Under the pieces are notes generated by a model. The model ran no database searches, was not told the DNA's origin, and saw only the letters and a program-made list of their open reading frames with translations. Of a stretch of 64,000 bases of DNA, positions 55,166 through 61,706 are shown in pieces. The stretch is from Bacillus sp. ISL-7 (GTDB lineage: Bacteria > Bacillota > Bacilli > Bacillales_B > DSM-18226). The stretch spans positions 186,001 through 250,000 of the forward strand of contig NZ_JAGGQW010000031.1 in NCBI RefSeq assembly GCF_018613065.1, written 5' to 3'. The translations under genes were made by a program, and so were the position numbers. Position 1 is the stretch's first letter; each line of letters starts with the position of its first letter.

Positions 55166-55387
55166 CTATATATCTCTTATTTGTTGAATCACTTTTTCTT
55201 TTAGTTCAGCGATAGTAAATCGTGAATACTCGACATCTCCAGTTAGCTTCATGATTCCGTTTATTGATAAATTATTATGTTCAACCGTGTATTCCACATC
55301 AAGACAATTAATGTTGTTAGACCATCTTCCATCATCTGAATAAACAGGATCACGAACAGGAATTATTTTATTAATTGTTACAACCAA
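55166..55387 (-). CDS. Phage protein of unknown function
   Basis: 73 residues, beta-rich (LDVEYTVEHNNLSINGIMKL) with a helical end (TIAELKEKVIQQIRDI). First or second gene of the packaging operon. No family recognised. Confidence 0.55.
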   Translation of the reverse strand: MVVTINKIIPVRDPVYSDDGRWSNNINCLDVEYTVEHNNLSINGIMKLTGDVEYSRFTIAELKEKVIQQIRDI

Positions 55388-55401
55388 TCAAATTACCTCC
55401 C

Positions 55402-55596
55402 TTAATTGCTCCAAGCTCCACCTTTTTTACGCCTTAGACCTCTATTCTTAGTCCCCATAATATCTGCCCAATCCACTTTCTCCTGTTTCTTTGGCTTAGG
55501 TTTATTTCGAACCTCAGCTTTCCTTGGCTTTGGATTAGACACCATTTTATTTAACTGCTGCTTTTGTTCTTTGGATAAACGATCACCAATTCTCAT
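55402..55596 (-). CDS. Small basic phage protein
   Basis: 64 residues with many Lys/Arg (RLSKEQKQQLNKMVSNPKPR, KNRGLRRKKGGAWSN) and no hydrophobic core; probably nucleic-acid binding or disordered. GAAGGTGAGG precedes ATG. It opens the packaging operon just after a terminator. Confidence 0.55.
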   Translation of the reverse strand: MRIGDRLSKEQKQQLNKMVSNPKPRKAEVRNKPKPKKQEKVDWADIMGTKNRGLRRKKGGAWSN

Positions 55597-55617
55597 AGCC
55601 TCACCTTCTTATACAAA

Positions 55618-55647
55618 ATAAAAAACACCTGTTATTACAGATGTTTT
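55618..55647 (-). terminator. Terminator before the packaging operon
   Basis: AAAACA.CTGT / ACAG.TGTTTT stem then TTTATTTT on the - strand. It ends the transcript that carries the tRNA-like RNA and the repeats. Confidence 0.75.
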
Positions 55648-55751
55648 AAAAGACAATCCTTCCTTGCAAATGATGTTGCAAGTATATTTCTTTAATATTT
55701 TCTTTAATATTTTCTTTAGAGTTTTCGCTCTAATGAAGGAAAAATTTTTAT

Positions 55752-55847
55752 CGTCCTACAGGTGTGGTACGATAACGTCCTACAGGTGTGGTACGATAAC
55801 GTCCTACAGGTGTGGTACGATAAACATCGTCCTACAATTGTGGGACG
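55752..55847. repeat. Array of four 24-bp imperfect dyad repeats (iterons)
   Basis: Three identical 24-base units start at 55752, 55776 and 55800, each CGTCCTACAGGTGTGGTACG plus ATAA. A fourth at 55828 reads CGTCCTACAATTGTGGGACG, a dyad with nine of ten pairs matched. Units are about 2.3 helical turns apart. They look like protein-binding sites. A LexA-like CGAACAAGTTTTCG (55846-55859) adjoins the fourth. Direct AAAGAAAATATT repeats lie at 55690-55730. Confidence 0.8.
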
Positions 55848-55865
55848 AACAAGTTTTCGTGTTAA

Positions 55866-56077
55866 TTGCGGGTAAGGATTTGCACCTTACATAACAGCAT
55901 TTCCCCACAACGGGTAGCAGCTTACCTGACTTCCCCACTTAAGTTTCCCACGGCCTTATTCCGATTCTACTCACCAATAAGAGAAGCCCTGTGTCTTCCT
56001 GCCCTATGGTTTTCCCCGGGGCTCACCGAGTCGTATCTGCCTTATGCCTAAGCGTCTACCTATTCCGCCACCGCAAA
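55866..56077 (-). ncRNA. 212-nt tRNA-Leu-like structured RNA
   Basis: 5' end TTGCGG pairs with 3' CCGCAA (acceptor). TG then GCGGAATAGGTAGACGC is a tRNA-Leu D arm. GTAAGG-TGCAAAT-CCTTAC is a T arm with a 7-base loop. The 6+6 bp stack equals the 12 bp of normal tRNA. About 160 bases replace anticodon and variable arms, with possible helices CTTATT/AATAAG and GGTA/TACC. No CCA is encoded. It begins five bases after the stop of the 85-residue gene and probably shares its transcript. Neither tmRNA nor a recognisable group I intron. Confidence 0.6.
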
Positions 56078-56081
56078 TTGG

Positions 56082-56339
56082 TTAAATTTTTTTAACTACA
56101 TAAATAAGTTGTTTTGTGTTGTTCATAACGTAGCTACTGCGTTCATTTTTATGAATGAAAGTTTCCATTCTATCAATCACTTTAAATTTAGTTTCTGTAT
56201 CTTCAGAACGAAAATTAGATGTATCTTCACATAAGATGATGGAATTTCGTTTGTAATAAACAATACTTGCTATGTCTCTAGATGTATAAATTTCTCCAAT
56301 TTCTAAATCATTTAATATTTCGCTTTCATAGTAACTCAT
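56082..56339 (-). CDS. 85-residue protein preceding the tRNA-like RNA
   Basis: MSYYESEILNDLEIGEIYTS, then DIASIVYYKRNSIILCEDTS and a basic end (QLIYVVKKI). Soluble alpha/beta; no family recognised. Strong ribosome site AAGGAGG and its own promoter. The gene ends five bases before the tRNA-like RNA, so the two may form a functional pair. Confidence 0.6.
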   Translation of the reverse strand: MSYYESEILNDLEIGEIYTSRDIASIVYYKRNSIILCEDTSNFRSEDTETKFKVIDRMETFIHKNERSSYVMNNTKQLIYVVKKI

Positions 56340-56363
56340 TTTTTCGCCTCCTTTCCTCTACAT

Positions 56364-56391
56364 GCTTTATTGTAGCGATTAAAGGCGATTC
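56364..56391 (-). promoter_or_regulatory. Promoter of the 85-residue gene and tRNA-like RNA
   Basis: On the - strand TTGTCG, 16 bases, TACAAT. Upstream the motif TTGTC recurs twice more within 30 bases (TTGTCAAC, TTGTCGAT), a possible operator. Confidence 0.55.
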
Positions 56392-56427
56392 GACAAACAC
56401 AACTTATCGACAATTGTTGACAAACAT

Positions 56428-56740
56428 AAAAAAACAGTTGAAGGTACTTAGAAGCTTTAGAGCTAACGGTCCGTTTCACTCTGCTCCTTAGCACAATTCC
56501 TCTGAAGCGGCATCAACTGCTTTTATATATCAGCTACCACTTACTGCGGCTGGTAGCAAACCGTCTCGATCCACACCTTGCACAGCTGAGATCACTGTCT
56601 GCCCTGGAGGTGATATTTTAAGGGTATGAGCGGCGCAGATTTGGCAATCTGCACAACCAGGTGTAGAGTAGCAGGATATAGAAAAACGCCTCTCCAATTG
56701 GAAAGACGCTCGCTTGCTTGACTCATATTCGGTTGCCCTA
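56428..56740 (-). ncRNA. Candidate ~310-nt structured non-coding RNA
   Basis: Between DUF4145 and the 85-residue gene there is no convincing gene. On the - strand it starts after a promoter-like TTGTAA-18-TATACT. It contains a perfect hairpin GCAGATT-GCCA-AATCTGC, GCTACC..GGTAGC and CACCT..AGGTG. It ends with CAGTTGA..TCAACTG closing a ~70-base domain followed by seven T. An internal terminator (56682-56709) may split it into a short leader and a main RNA. Confidence 0.4.
56682..56709 (-). terminator. Terminator downstream of the DUF4145 gene
   Basis: AGCGTCTTTCC / GGAGAGGCGT stem (with G-U pairs), 4-base loop, TTTTT on the - strand. Confidence 0.75.
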
Positions 56741-56866
56741 AGTATAAAACAAAAGTGTAATATGTTACAAAAAACGTAATTTATGTCCATATTGTTAGAA
56801 GTGTAAACCAATACTTATGCTAAACAATTTTGTTTCTATACTCTGATTTGAGATTCATACCACCAA

Positions 56867-57550
56867 TTATGCCTTTTGTTCTTCCTCAATTTCAGTTTCA
56901 TGCTTCATGATTCTTTCCTGCGCTATCTTGATTTTTTCTGGTAGCGTATAAACATAATCAAGAATTGTTCTAGTGAATTCAATCATTAGACCCACTGTTT
57001 CACCATCAAATTCAATATCATCAGCATGTGCAGCTGAATTCCCTTCTTTTCTTAAGATTGTGGAAACATCGTTAATTATCTCAGGTAGAATTTTCTTTTC
57101 TTGTAGATCTTTAAGTTTGCTAAACAAGTCTCTTCCAACAGCCCCTTTATCTTTACACATTTTTTCAAGGGCTCTTCGCAATGCTAATACACAAATAGCT
57201 CCATCTAGGTTTCTCACTTTTAAGGCTGCATCAAACGCATCTTTTACTCCTTTGGGCAAATAATGTTCATTTATTGAAGTGGCTGGATAAAGAATTTCTT
57301 CATAAATTATAGTATTTCCACCTGGTTCGGCATCCTCACTACACCATGAATGCTTATCCAAGGTTACTTCCACACAAACTGGACAAAGAAAGAGATACCA
57401 GGCCTTCCCGAATTCAGCGAAATATGCCGGACCAAATGGGTCATGAGGATAACTCCATATTTCTTCTTTATCAATAATCCTATGTTTAGCAACTTCCTTC
57501 ATTGAGGTTTTATTTCCGCAATGAAAACAAGTTAAAACTTTCTCTTCCAT
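56867..57550 (-). CDS. DUF4145 protein with N-terminal zinc finger (moron-like cassette)
   Basis: 227 residues. An N-terminal zinc site (CFHCG at 9-13, CPVC near 55) is followed by a helical DUF4145 region: LALRRALEKMCKDKGAVGRD and LRKEGNSAAHADDIEFDGET. The RxxxE..R and NxxAH pattern is HEPN-like. HEPN/DUF4145 domains occur in defence and restriction systems. Terminators on both sides make it a stand-alone cassette between late regulator and packaging genes, as is common for morons. Confidence 0.75.
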   Translation of the reverse strand: MEEKVLTCFHCGNKTSMKEVAKHRIIDKEEIWSYPHDPFGPAYFAEFGKAWYLFLCPVCVEVTLDKHSWCSEDAEPGGNTIIYEEILYPATSINEHYLPKGVKDAFDAALKVRNLDGAICVLALRRALEKMCKDKGAVGRDLFSKLKDLQEKKILPEIINDVSTILRKEGNSAAHADDIEFDGETVGLMIEFTRTILDYVYTLPEKIKIAQERIMKHETEIEEEQKA

Positions 57551-57625
57551 AAAGTCATTCCTTTCATTAACACGAATATTAACTTAAAATAAGTTCGCTA
57601 CATAGTCATTGTTTTCCTTTATTAA

Positions 57626-57662
57626 TAAAAATAGCCTACCCTGTTAAACAGAATAGACTATT
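57626..57662 (-). terminator. Terminator after the late regulator gene
   Basis: AATAGTCTATTCTGTT / AACAGGGTAGGCTATT stem (with G-U pairs) followed by TTTATT on the - strand. Confidence 0.7.
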
Positions 57663-57706
57663 ACAAGTTACTAACTTTTCTAATGCTGTAAGATTTGTTT
57701 CGAGAT

Positions 57707-58360
57707 TCATCTTTGCATTTCCTCTGGATATAAAACCTTTGCTGCATGAATAACAATGGTCCTTTTGATCTCATTTAATCGGGTCCGAGATACTCCTACA
57801 TGCCTGGCAATAATATTCATACGTTCACCATCTAGGATGCATTCCATCACAGTTTTCTCTTTTTCATCTGTGATCTGTTCTACAGCTTGATTGATTTTTC
57901 TTAATTTCATCTCTAAACCTTGTAGCCTTTTAAATTGTCTTTCGTACTTCTCCTCACTTATTGTGAGAGTCGTAGACGGCTTTGTTCCTTGAGCCCTAGG
58001 CATTCCTGCTTCATCGCCGTATTGTGCCACCAACGGACTGTTAAAACCTATATATTTAATCGCTTTATCTAATTCTTTTTGGAGCCGATCTATTTCTTTA
58101 ATCATCCAGTGGTAGCTTCTTAAGTCCTCTTCTGTTTTCTGTACTATCTCAAGAGCTGGCTCAAGATCACTAAATGCTACCTGTCCGTTTTTAATACTTA
58201 AGTTAGGAGTATGTTTCGTCCATTCCTCGCAAGATGTGATTTCCCCGATGCTTTTACCGTGAATGCGGCAAATACTTTTTTCTCCCCATAAGCTACCCGG
58301 ACAATTTATACACACACTTTCAAAAAATTCACTGTTCTGCATCGCTTTATCTATACCCAC
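57707..58360 (-). CDS. Late-gene transcription regulator, ArpU/RinA-like
   Basis: 217 residues. A possible zinc site at the N-terminus (CINCPG, CRIHG), central coiled coil (IDRLQKELDKAIKYI), and a sigma-region-4-like HTH at the end (IIARHVGVSRTRLNEIKRTI). ArpU/RinA proteins switch on packaging and morphogenesis genes. GTG start after GGAGGAG. Position at the end of the early genes fits. Confidence 0.75.
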   Translation of the reverse strand: MGIDKAMQNSEFFESVCINCPGSLWGEKSICRIHGKSIGEITSCEEWTKHTPNLSIKNGQVAFSDLEPALEIVQKTEEDLRSYHWMIKEIDRLQKELDKAIKYIGFNSPLVAQYGDEAGMPRAQGTKPSTTLTISEEKYERQFKRLQGLEMKLRKINQAVEQITDEKEKTVMECILDGERMNIIARHVGVSRTRLNEIKRTIVIHAAKVLYPEEMQR

Positions 58361-58376
58361 CTTGGACTCCTCCCTG

Positions 58377-58422
58377 TGCTATAATTAATCTGTCGATGGC
58401 CAGGAGAAGTCCTGGTTTTTTT
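58377..58422 (+). promoter_or_regulatory. Extended -10 promoter and immediate terminator on the + strand
   Basis: TGCTATAAT (58377-58385) is a perfect extended -10 on +. Fifteen bases on, CCAGGA-gaag-TCCTGG is followed by seven T (58400-58422). Would give a very short RNA opposite the late-gene operon; could instead stop antisense reading. Confidence 0.4.
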
Positions 58423-58441
58423 GTTTTCTAAAGCATTTTTC

Positions 58442-58939
58442 TTAGTTTAATAAATCACTGTCTTCTTCATCGTCCTGTGAACCAATCAGCATTGCTTCAG
58501 ATTCTCCTTCGTTGTCATCTGCAATATCATCCAAAGATAATTGATCAGGCTTCACTTCAGCGGTTCCATCTGGATTGATCTTATATTCCACACCTTCGTG
58601 CTGCATATCATCATAAAATTCATCAATACTCATTTGTGATTCAGTAATGTGTAGAGTCACATCCGACCCTGCTTTTCTATAAAAATCAAATGATTGATCT
58701 GAGGATGTATCCCCTTTTACTATGAATTCTAAAACCGTCTTTTTGCTGTCTTTAGTAGTTTTATGGAATTCGCAAGTTAGCTTTTGGTCAACACCTTCAA
58801 TTTCAAGTTCAACAACTTCCCGAGTCATTTGATTAATTTCTTGCTTTTTTTCATCATCGCCCTTTACATAAAATTGAATGAGCTCCTTTTTGCTGTCTTT
58901 AGTTTGTTTGTTAAAATTCGCTTTTACAGTTACTTGCAT
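58442..58939 (-). CDS. Phage protein with duplicated beta domain and acidic tail
   Basis: 165 residues. Two copies of one unit: FNKQTKDSKKELIQFYVKGD (about 9-28) and FHKTTKDSKKTVLEFIVKGD (about 58-77), each followed by a helix and strand. The C-terminal 50 residues are strongly acidic. Possibly a DNA-mimic or replication accessory, but no family was recognised. Upstream is a palindrome that may be its operator. Confidence 0.6.
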   Translation of the reverse strand: MQVTVKANFNKQTKDSKKELIQFYVKGDDEKKQEINQMTREVVELEIEGVDQKLTCEFHKTTKDSKKTVLEFIVKGDTSSDQSFDFYRKAGSDVTLHITESQMSIDEFYDDMQHEGVEYKINPDGTAEVKPDQLSLDDIADDNEGESEAMLIGSQDDEEDSDLLN

Positions 58940-58972
58940 GATGTTTATTCACTCCTATATTTTAAAATTAAA

Positions 58973-58990
58973 TTACGAGCTCGTAACGAG
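58973..58990. promoter_or_regulatory. Palindrome upstream of the duplicated-domain gene
   Basis: TTACGAGCTCGTAA is a perfect 14-bp palindrome, overlapped by CTCGTAACGAG. It lies about 35 bases before the start codon, a suitable place for a repressor. Confidence 0.45.
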
Positions 58991-59061
58991 CAATACTGAC
59001 GTATAGAGAGTTAGTAGACTAATACTATCGCTAACCGCAAATGCTTTATTTTTTTGTCTAT

Positions 59062-59331
59062 CTACAAGCGATTTCTAGCCTTAGAAAGCCTCTCAGCATT
59101 CTTTTGTTTCTGTTCTTCAGACATAGTTCTTGGATTCCTCATCGCTACCTGTTTTTCAGTTAATATCCCCTTGACTGCAATCGGTCTGTCATTCTCCAAT
59201 TCTAAGGTAATTAACTCACACAACAGAGAGAGTTTTCTAATGTGTTTCGGAACGGTAGAGTAAACGTTCCAGAGACCTGTTGAATAGTCAAAAACCAATG
59301 TAGTTTCTTGCTCTTCTTTGGTATATCCCAT
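59062..59331 (-). CDS. Phage protein of unknown function
   Basis: 89 residues: a beta-rich first half (TTLVFDYSTGLWNVYSTVPK) and a basic helical end (MSEEQKQKNAERLSKARNRL). Start overlaps the dUTPase stop by one base. Common in Bacillus phage early regions, function unknown. Confidence 0.6.
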   Translation of the reverse strand: MGYTKEEQETTLVFDYSTGLWNVYSTVPKHIRKLSLLCELITLELENDRPIAVKGILTEKQVAMRNPRTMSEEQKQKNAERLSKARNRL

Positions 59332-59867
59332 TAATAGCCTACCTCCTGCCTTCTATGATTCTCGCGATTTTTTTCTAGGTAAGCTTGTTCGATTTGTTCC
59401 CAGGTAAAGCCAAGCATTTCACCAAGTCCAATAAAAACACTAAATAAATGTTCATACATTACTTTGGGAACTTCACCAGTTACCCTATTGTGAAAGTAAA
59501 GGTTATAGGCTCTACCAGTGCATTCAATATATTGAATAGTGATATCTTTTTCTTTGACTGACAACACATCAATGTCAGTGAAATTAAATTCCAATCCAAT
59601 TTCTAGAATAAAATGAAGTTTGTCCACATATTCTTCAAGCAATGGATTGTAAAACTCTTTATCCTCTTCCATCATGCAAGGTACCCTTACGGCGGATGTA
59701 TGCGGCAATTGATTCACACTCCAGAACTTAAATCCTCTCCACTCATTTGCACATTCGCCTAATTCGACTAATAATGCCAAAATTAGCTTATTGAATCTAT
59801 CTGGTTCGTTATAACCGATTCGATCACGTAAGACTTTTTGTATTTCAAACAATTTATTTAAATTCAA
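59331..59867 (-). CDS. dUTP diphosphatase, all-alpha (MazG-like) type
   Basis: 178 residues. The dimeric dUTPase signature ILALLVELGECANEWRGFKF (Glu metal ligands), EEYVDKLHFILEIG, and YEHLFSVFIGLGEMLGFTWE. It hydrolyses dUTP to keep uracil out of phage DNA. TTG 59867 is taken as start with AAAGGAG nine bases before. A longer frame overlaps the upstream gene and is not used. Confidence 0.82.
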   Translation of the reverse strand: MNLNKLFEIQKVLRDRIGYNEPDRFNKLILALLVELGECANEWRGFKFWSVNQLPHTSAVRVPCMMEEDKEFYNPLLEEYVDKLHFILEIGLEFNFTDIDVLSVKEKDITIQYIECTGRAYNLYFHNRVTGEVPKVMYEHLFSVFIGLGEMLGFTWEQIEQAYLEKNRENHRRQEVGY

Positions 59868-59883
59868 TTTCAATTGCTCCTTT

Positions 59884-60075
59884 CTACAAGTTAATTCGAT
59901 ATGTTTTTCCAGAATAAGCAGCCATTCTTTTAGTACATGACACTTTTTGACTTTTAGATTTTTCTTTTCGATTTTGTAATTCAAATGCTTCCTTGAATTT
60001 AAAGCTTATTGGACAATCCTCTAAAAGAATAATTAGTAGCTGCTGATTAGTAGCTTTTGAGTAATCTAAAACCAT
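59884..60075 (-). CDS. Small phage protein of unknown function
   Basis: 63 residues (MVLDYSKATNQQLLIILLED then CPISFKFKEAFELQNRKEKS), helical with a basic end. Start lies within the end of the upstream gene (10-base overlap). Confidence 0.55.
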   Translation of the reverse strand: MVLDYSKATNQQLLIILLEDCPISFKFKEAFELQNRKEKSKSQKVSCTKRMAAYSGKTYRINL

Positions 60076-60260
60076 TTGTTTTCATCCTTCGTGACATCGA
60101 TTTTTCTAAACAATGCCTGAACAAATTCGTAATTTAATTCATCAAAATCCAATTTTTCAAGGCTCGTCCCGTTCTGTGATGTAGATACGTTTAATTCCCG
60201 TAATTCCTTGATGAGAGTTTTCCGTTTGTCAGCCATTGCAAGTTCAAACAAAATTCCCAT
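60066..60260 (-). CDS. Small phage protein of unknown function
   Basis: 64 residues (MGILFELAMADKRKTLIKEL..), helical. ATG 60260 has AAAGGTG seven bases before it; the frame extends seven codons further upstream across that site. Confidence 0.55.
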   Translation of the reverse strand: MGILFELAMADKRKTLIKELRELNVSTSQNGTSLEKLDFDELNYEFVQALFRKIDVTKDENKWF

Positions 60261-60282
60261 ACCATCACACCTTTTTCGCAAA

Positions 60283-60564
60283 TTAATTGACCAATTCTTT
60301 TAACCTGGCATTCTCTTCAGCTAGTTTTAAATTTTCCTTAGACATAGCATAAAAATTAATGAGTCGGCTGTTTTGTTTCATTTCTTTGATTTGTAATGTT
60401 TGTTTTTTAAGTCGTTCTAAGAGGAGAGTTTCTTGCAGCTGGTATTGCTCAATAATGGCATCTGCTTCAGCAAGTGAACTGTAAAGCGTTTGACATTCTT
60501 TTTCTTGCTGTTCAATGGTTTTGATTAACTGGTTAATATCCTGCATCCTCTGTAATGCTGACAC
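60283..60564 (-). CDS. Coiled-coil phage protein
   Basis: 93 residues, nearly all coiled coil (MQDINQLIKTIEQQEKECQT, LAEENARLKELVN). GTG start after AGGAGGAAGG. Overlaps the upstream 57-residue gene by 32 bases. Function unknown. Confidence 0.55.
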   Translation of the reverse strand: MSALQRMQDINQLIKTIEQQEKECQTLYSSLAEADAIIEQYQLQETLLLERLKKQTLQIKEMKQNSRLINFYAMSKENLKLAEENARLKELVN

Positions 60565-60706
60565 TGGTTTCCTTCCTCCTGTCCAAATACTGTTGTTTTA
60601 ACTTTTCAATATCCTCGAGAGTCGGCTTTGGATTGATCTGCTGCATAAACTCAGCTAATTGTTTTTTATACTGGATACTATCGGCATCAACTATCTGTTT
60701 CTCCAT
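60533..60706 (-). CDS. Small helical phage protein
   Basis: 57 residues (MEKQIVDADSIQYKKQLAEF then MQQINPKPTLEDIEKLKQQY). AAAGGAGAAGCAAAT precedes ATG 60706. Charged, one predicted helix pair. Early-region operon member. Confidence 0.55.
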   Translation of the reverse strand: MEKQIVDADSIQYKKQLAEFMQQINPKPTLEDIEKLKQQYLDRRKETSVSITEDAGY

Positions 60707-60726
60707 ATTTGCTTCTCCTTTCTTTT

Positions 60727-60899
60727 TTATTTGGCGGAAAGAATTTTGATTTCGTTTTCCGATTCAACTAATCGGCCAAACTTGTAACATTCTATGGCTA
60801 TATGTTTTTCATGATCTGATAGTGGTCGACTCCATTTTTGTTCCAGGTAATAAATGACTTCGTTATAAAAAATTGCTCATAATCGAAGGGCTGATTCAT
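60727..60899 (-). pseudogene. Small phage gene broken by a one-base loss in a T run
   Basis: ATG 60899 after AAGGAGG begins MNQPFDYEQFF. A run of six T at about 60866-60871 then throws the frame out, and it stops after 33 codons. One more T would join it to an open frame NEVIYYLEQKWSRPLSDHEK .. ESENEIKILSAK ending at 60727, giving 57 residues. Either a real mutation or a read error. Confidence 0.5.
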
Positions 60900-60995
60900 G
60901 GCTTACCTCCTTCGCTATTTATTCGAAGTATGCATTACGAATAATAAATGGTTTTTTTATACAAACTATACTTATTACTAAAGGGAGGTTCTGTT

Positions 60996-61133
60996 ATGCG
61001 TGATAATACCAATTTGGCTGTTTTTGTCTTTTTTTCACTTTTAGGCTTTGTAGCAACAATAATTTTTAGCAGTGTCATAATATCTCAAAATAACCAAATT
61101 AAATCAAAACTTGAAAACGCAAAACAAACGTGA
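60996..61133 (+). CDS. 45-residue membrane protein on the opposite strand
   Basis: Basic/polar start, one helix (LAVFVFFSLLGFVATIIFSS) and a coiled tail (NNQIKSKLENAKQT). GGGAGG seven bases before ATG 60996, TATACT about 25 bases upstream, and a terminator just after. An independent unit inside the leftward operon, possibly an exclusion or signalling peptide. Confidence 0.6.
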   Translation: MRDNTNLAVFVFFSLLGFVATIIFSSVIISQNNQIKSKLENAKQT

Positions 61134-61134
61134 T

Positions 61135-61166
61135 TCCTTTCAAGAAAAACTTGAGGGGATTTTTTA
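61135..61166 (+). terminator. Terminator after the 45-residue membrane protein
   Basis: TTCCTTTCAAG / CTTGAGGGGA stem, 5-base loop, six T. Confidence 0.75.
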
Positions 61167-61192
61167 TGTCATAATATTTGTCAACTATTTAT

Positions 61193-61702
61193 CTACCGAT
61201 AAGCATATTTGCAGTTTGAACAGTCAAAGCCGCTTTCCGGAACAAAGTTGTTATCAAATACCTGATGCAGATCACAAGTATTCCAATCTTTTGTACAGCC
61301 ATTGCACTTCACATCCATAACTTCTACACACCAGTCATAAAACTGCTGGCGAGGTACAACTGCATTTTGCATTTTATCTTTTATATCTCGATTCACCTTT
61401 TGCAATGTAAAATCATCAACCAATTTAAAATCATATTTCAGCAATTTCTTATTAATCTGTTCCTGTTCTTTCGGACTTAGCCGGTTATAGACGGACATAA
61501 TAAACTTACTCATATATGTCTCTGCCATTTTCAAGCTCTTGTGTTCATCTCTGGTCATATTATCCCGTTTCGACCATTCTTCCCTCATGGTCTTGAGTTT
61601 CGGACCGTCCGTACCCTGATTTCTAATACCTATCGCCATTTGCAAAACGGAATTCATGACCATAAACTGATTTTTCTCGGCAGAATTTAGATAATCTCTC
61701 AT
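61193..61702 (-). CDS. DUF5651-like phage protein with C-terminal Cys cluster
   Basis: 169 residues: helical first two thirds (VLQMAIGIRNQGTDGPKLKT..) and a Cys-rich end with WC, CNGCTKDWNTCDLH and GFDCSNCKY, likely a zinc site. Resembles the DUF5651 family of Bacillus phage early genes, from memory. Function unknown. Confidence 0.65.
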   Translation of the reverse strand: MRDYLNSAEKNQFMVMNSVLQMAIGIRNQGTDGPKLKTMREEWSKRDNMTRDEHKSLKMAETYMSKFIMSVYNRLSPKEQEQINKKLLKYDFKLVDDFTLQKVNRDIKDKMQNAVVPRQQFYDWCVEVMDVKCNGCTKDWNTCDLHQVFDNNFVPESGFDCSNCKYAYR

Positions 61703-61706
61703 ATTC

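Noticed and set aside
55752..55847. Short CRISPR array
   Set aside because: Repeats abut with no variable spacers, units are 24 bases, and no cas genes are near.
55402..55860. Type III toxin-antitoxin (RNA repeats, terminator, toxin)
   Set aside because: The layout of repeats then terminator fits, but the following gene is a 64-residue disordered basic protein, not a ToxN-like nuclease of about 170 residues.
55866..56051. 61-codon frame on the + strand across the tRNA-like RNA
   Set aside because: No ribosome site; its openness is explained by the structured RNA on the other strand.
55866..56077. tmRNA or tRNA-Leu with group I intron
   Set aside because: No tag frame or tmRNA 5' signature. 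The insert is too short and I see no group I core sequences or splice-site logic. An anticodon stem cannot be formed from the flanks.
56530..56811. 93-codon frame on the - strand upstream of the 85-residue gene
   Set aside because: No ribosome site, odd composition, and it crosses a terminator and several hairpins.
59868..59984. Longer dUTPase N-terminus
   Set aside because: It overlaps the upstream gene by 100 bases and has no ribosome site, while TTG 59867 does.
60860..60875. Programmed -1 frameshift instead of a mutation in the T run
   Set aside because: A one-base slip would join the frames, but the sequence is not an X XXY YYZ heptamer (A TTT TTT), so simple loss of one T is likelier.
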